Positions 51,672 through 54,693 of a stretch of DNA of 54,693 nt are shown here, one piece after another. The stretch spans positions 1 through 54,693 of the forward strand of contig JAFQEZ010000075.1 of the NCBI GenBank assembly GCA_017398805.1, read 5' to 3'. The notes under the pieces are model-generated. The model saw only the letters and a list, made by a program, of their open reading frames with translations. It was not told where the DNA came from and did not search any database. Made by a program: the position numbers and the translations under genes. The stretch is from Bacteroidaceae bacterium (lineage in GTDB: Bacteria > Bacteroidota > Bacteroidia > Bacteroidales > Bacteroidaceae). Position 1 is the first letter of the stretch, and each line of letters starts with the position of its first letter.

Positions 51672-53720
51672 ATGTTCAATAGATACTTTCATGGCGACAC
51701 AATAGAGGGATTTCTTGCTATGCCGGATGTGCAGATTATTGGTGGTCTAACCACAGCGCACACCTTGTTGCACGCTTCATTGCAGGGCTTGCAAGCAGAA
51801 GCATGGCGCGAAGAGATTTCGCTTTTGAAAGAAATCCTTGCTCCATACATAGGTCGAGGCCATATCTACTTTGAATACACCATTCCGCGAATGGGTCGTC
51901 GTATTGACGTTGTATTGCTGCTTGATGGCGTAGTGCTTTTGTTGGAGTTTAAGGCATTCAACGAGCAATACACCAAAGCGGACATAGCGCAAGTATGGGA
52001 CTATGCGCTTGACCTGAAAAACTTCCATGAGCAGAGTCATAATCGCCCGATTGTGCCAATATTGGTTGCGACCGAAGCTGTCAAGGTTGCCCCTGATTTT
52101 ATTCCTTTTGACGATAAGGTTTTCTATCCTATACTAACCAACCGCGAACAGCTCGCTTCGACTATCGCTGAGGCGTTGCTATTCTGTGATAAAGACAGCT
52201 CCGGGGATGATGCATTGTGGGCGATTAGCCGTTATTCACCAACTCCGACCATCATTGAGGCGGCAAGCGCACTTTACAACAACCACTCTGTTGAAGATTT
52301 ATCACGTTCCGATGCTTCGGCTGAGAATCTCACAACCACCTGTGGATTTATTTCGTCAGTCATTGAACGCGCAAAGAGTGAGCATTTCAAGGCAATATGC
52401 TTTGTAACGGGTGTACCGGGCGCAGGAAAAACTCTTGTAGGTTTAAATATCGCAACACAGCAGTTTGAAAAGGACGATGTTGCAGTCTATTTGTCTGGAA
52501 ACTTCCCGTTGGTACAGGTGTTGACCGAGGCCCTTGCGCGCGACAAGAAGCGTCGCATGGCGGAGAAGGGCGAGAGGATCGCTATTGGCACAGCTCGTTC
52601 GGAGGTTAAGACCTTTATACAGATGATTCACCATTACCGCGATACTTGTTTGGAGGGAACAAAGGTTGTGGATGGTCATATCGTGGCAGATGAGGAGTAC
52701 TTTCTCAATCCGAAAAACCTTAAAAAGTCATTCGTGCCAGTGGACCATGTTGCAATTTTTGATGAGGCACAGCGTGCATGGACGAAGGATGCTCTTGAAA
52801 ACTTTATGAGTCGCAAGAAGGGATATCCAAACTTCCCATATTCCGAGCCGGAGTATCTTATTTCGTGTCTCGACCGCCACGATGATTGGGCTGTCGTTGT
52901 ATGTCTTGTAGGTGGTGGACAGGAGATCAACACCGGAGAGGCCGGTATCAGTGAGTGGATAGAGTCGCTTAACCGCGAATATAAAGATTGGCATGTGTTT
53001 ATCTCAGACCGACTACACGATGCTGAGTATGCAGCCGGTCGCTCATTGGAGCTGCTGTCAGAACATAAATATGTGGAGTTTGAACCCTCATTGCATTTGG
53101 CTGTTTCAATGCGCTCGTTCCGTGCGGAGAATCTTGCTAAGTTTGTACACGAGCTACTGGATAGAAATGTTGAAGGTGCTCAAGAGGCATACCAGACACT
53201 CGATAAATATCCAATCGTGCTGACACGTTCGCTCGATAAGGCAAAGCGATGGTTGAAGGAGCATGCGCGAGGTACGGAGCGATATGGAATGATAGTGTCT
53301 TCACAAGCCGAACGATTGAAGCCATTAGCTATTGATGTACGCTTTAAGCCTGATGTGGTGCATTGGTTTTTGGATGATGCAACAGACGTGCGCTCGTCAT
53401 TCTATTTAGAGGATGTGGCTACAGAGTTTGATGTGCAGGGCTTGGAGCTCGATTGGTCGTGTGTCGTTTGGGATGGTGATTTTAGATACACTCCCAATGG
53501 CTGGTCTCACCACTCATTCTGCGGTGACAAGTGGCAGAACATCAACAAACCAGAACGCAAAGCCTTCCAGAAGAACGCTTACCGCGTACTACTCACCCGT
53601 GCTCGACAGGGCATGGTCCTCGTTGTCCCCGAAGGCAACCCGGAGGATCCAACGCGCAACTCCGCTTACTACGACTCGACGTATGAGTATTTGAAGGAGA
53701 TAGGAATAACTATATTATAG
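51672..53720 (+). CDS. PD-(D/E)xK nuclease / DUF2075 ATPase (defence-like)
   Basis: A 682-aa protein. The N-terminal ~200 residues hold a nuclease-like core: Asp79 in RRIDVVLLLDG, and Glu92/Lys94 in LLLEFKAF, matching D...ExK. The C-terminal part is a DUF2075 (SF1 helicase-type) ATPase: Walker A GVPGAGKT (247-254), Walker B VAIFDEAQ (360-367), ISDRLHDAEY..., and motif VI YRVLLTRARQG with Arg643/Arg645. Expected activity is nucleic-acid processing driven by ATP. DUF2075 proteins with nuclease fusions occur in defence islands, and the linked XRE regulator and neighbouring TIR gene fit this. No frameshift or missing motif is seen. A plain DNA-repair role is the alternative. Confidence 0.85.
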   Translation: MFNRYFHGDTIEGFLAMPDVQIIGGLTTAHTLLHASLQGLQAEAWREEISLLKEILAPYIGRGHIYFEYTIPRMGRRIDVVLLLDGVVLLLEFKAFNEQYTKADIAQVWDYALDLKNFHEQSHNRPIVPILVATEAVKVAPDFIPFDDKVFYPILTNREQLASTIAEALLFCDKDSSGDDALWAISRYSPTPTIIEAASALYNNHSVEDLSRSDASAENLTTTCGFISSVIERAKSEHFKAICFVTGVPGAGKTLVGLNIATQQFEKDDVAVYLSGNFPLVQVLTEALARDKKRRMAEKGERIAIGTARSEVKTFIQMIHHYRDTCLEGTKVVDGHIVADEEYFLNPKNLKKSFVPVDHVAIFDEAQRAWTKDALENFMSRKKGYPNFPYSEPEYLISCLDRHDDWAVVVCLVGGGQEINTGEAGISEWIESLNREYKDWHVFISDRLHDAEYAAGRSLELLSEHKYVEFEPSLHLAVSMRSFRAENLAKFVHELLDRNVEGAQEAYQTLDKYPIVLTRSLDKAKRWLKEHARGTERYGMIVSSQAERLKPLAIDVRFKPDVVHWFLDDATDVRSSFYLEDVATEFDVQGLELDWSCVVWDGDFRYTPNGWSHHSFCGDKWQNINKPERKAFQKNAYRVLLTRARQGMVLVVPEGNPEDPTRNSAYYDSTYEYLKEIGITIL

Positions 53721-53787
53721 AATGTGGAAAACTTTATTACATAGCCAGAATGATGTTGTTTGATGTATCAGAGTAATCGTTCCTGGG

Positions 53788-53810
53788 TTAATCTCTTGCC
53801 CAGGTGAGGT
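53788..53810. other. hairpin between the DUF2075 and TIR genes
   Basis: CCTGGG pairs with CCCAGG around an 11-base loop. There is no T tract after it. The 136-base gap holds no recognisable promoter of the consensus type. Confidence 0.35.
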
Positions 53811-53856
53811 AATATCTATGGATGAGATATCTAAAATGTATATAATATAATCACAT

Positions 53857-54555
53857 ATGGATGAAATAAGAAAATTGATAAACTCCTGTATATCTATTCT
53901 TAAATCAATGAGAATTGATTATAACACCACCATTGGTCCAAGGACTAATGCGTTAATGTTAGAGGTGAGAAAATTAATTCCATTGTTGGAAAAGGAACAA
54001 CCACATATAGCCAATATCCTAAAACAATCATTGGGCAATATAGTTTCTAATCAAATATATATTAATGCATATGTTTTTGGCGATGTACGAACTGCTTTAA
54101 AGATTCTTGACAACATATATTCAAATACCAATGATAATGAATCAAACAGACATGGCAAAAAAATCTTTATCAGCCATTCATCTAAAGATAGAGATATTGT
54201 TGAGAAGTTTGTTGATCATATATTATTACTAGGTATTGGCTTATCAACTGAAGATGTTTTTTGTACATCCATAGAAGATTTGGCAATCAGAAATGGAGAA
54301 GATATAAGAAATCACATACATGCGAATATTCAGAATGCGGACTTTTCTATTTTATTAATCTCTAACAACTATAAAAATAGCGAAATTTGCATGAATGAAA
54401 TGGGAGCAGTTTGGGCGTATAATAATAATGTGCGATATTATTTATTGCCAGATTCAAATTTTGATACAATTGGCTGGTTGTGTAACCCGAATCAGGCAGA
54501 GAAACGATTTAACTCTATTGCTTTGGATGCCTTAAAATTAGAACTATCTAATTAA
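53857..54555 (+). CDS. TIR-domain protein (putative NADase effector)
   Basis: A 232-aa protein. Residues ~1-95 are helical with no family I recognise (LMLEVRKLIPLLEKEQPHIANILKQ region). Residues ~101-225 form a TIR domain: KKIFISHSSKDRDIVEKFVD at the start, FSILLISNNYKNSEICMNEMG with the S-x-x-C-x-x-E pattern (Ser175, Cys178, Glu181), and YYLLP later. Bacterial TIR domains with this glutamate cleave NAD+ on phage detection. The gene is much A+T-richer than the ATPase gene before it, suggesting separate acquisition. The stop codon is formed exactly at an IS junction, so the original C-terminus may be a few to many residues longer. Confidence 0.85.
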   Translation: MDEIRKLINSCISILKSMRIDYNTTIGPRTNALMLEVRKLIPLLEKEQPHIANILKQSLGNIVSNQIYINAYVFGDVRTALKILDNIYSNTNDNESNRHGKKIFISHSSKDRDIVEKFVDHILLLGIGLSTEDVFCTSIEDLAIRNGEDIRNHIHANIQNADFSILLISNNYKNSEICMNEMGAVWAYNNNVRYYLLPDSNFDTIGWLCNPNQAEKRFNSIALDALKLELSN

Positions 54556-54693
54556 CGTGAGTTCGATATAAGAATTTTAATTTGCATTAAAATTAACTCG
54601 TTGAAAATTAGGAGAATAGCGATAAAAGTTGTAACTTTAGGTGTCCAATCAAAAGATTTACAACCACTTACCGCTATGTTCTCCGAGGATAAA
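54554..54693 (+). mobile_element. left end of an insertion sequence with start of its transposase
   Basis: The 18-base terminus aacgtgagttcgatataa (54554-54571) equals the termini of the MITE at 30502-30665. An ATG at 54676 opens a frame MFSEDK that runs out of the window, matching in my memory the start of a Bacteroidales DDE transposase; the family (possibly IS982-like) is not certain. Inside lies a small ttttaat/attaaaa hairpin. Target duplication cannot be checked because the right end is outside. Confidence 0.65.

Noticed and set aside
53413-53694. Overlapping 93-codon frame inside the DUF2075 gene
   Set aside because: It shadows the conserved helicase motif region in another frame and shows no protein-like pattern.

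Overview
The window reads as a chromosomal segment of a host-associated Bacteroidales bacterium, most likely Prevotellaceae or Bacteroidaceae. Supporting signs are promoters of the Bacteroidota type (TTTG or TTG, 19-21 bases, TAnnTTTG), few Shine-Dalgarno sequences, a DUF3276 (PUR-like) protein, DUF5606 and DUF4923 proteins, fasciclin lipoproteins, a NfeD-FloA pair, and giant secreted proteins that share a short C-terminal sorting-type domain. I see no rRNA, tRNA or CRISPR array.

Layout. (1) 1-114 is the 3' end of an ISL3-like transposase. (2) 349-22930 holds three giant secreted proteins (2007, 2133 and 3007 aa): an F5/8C-containing protein with no catalytic domain I recognise, a GH89 alpha-N-acetylglucosaminidase and a GH33 sialidase. 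Together they look like an outward-facing attack on host glycans such as mucin O-glycans or heparan-type chains. The first and third are each followed at once by a 62-aa peptide ending in the same RSDWDNIW.NM motif. (3) 22995-30496 is core genome: S4 RNA-binding protein, pth and rplY on the minus strand, the DUF3276 gene, then nusB, yajC, ybbR, coaE, DUF5606 and DUF4923 on the plus strand. Inverted copies of an interspersed repeat flank pth-rplY. (4) 30498-30669 is a MITE whose termini match an IS end found at the right edge of the window. (5) 30722-39840, all on the minus strand, holds clpB, a fasciclin lipoprotein co-oriented with nadE, and a second fasciclin lipoprotein. (6) 40157-47919 holds reverse rubrerythrin, a DUF486 membrane protein, a TtcA-like tRNA thiolase, a TPR/PD40 protein, NfeD, FloA, a nucleoside phosphorylase and mnmE. 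(7) 47920 to the end is accessory: an A+T-rich HNH-nuclease gene bracketed by ~100-bp direct repeats, an EamA transporter, and a putative defence module (XRE regulator, PD-(D/E)xK-DUF2075 ATPase, TIR protein) that ends at an IS junction.

The best candidates for undescribed biology are the XRE / PDDEXK-DUF2075 / TIR cluster, the HNH gene with its iteron-bearing direct repeats, the twin 62-aa peptides paired with giant surface proteins, and the MITE related to the IS at the window edge. All functional calls rest on motif and family recognition by eye; no database search was run.
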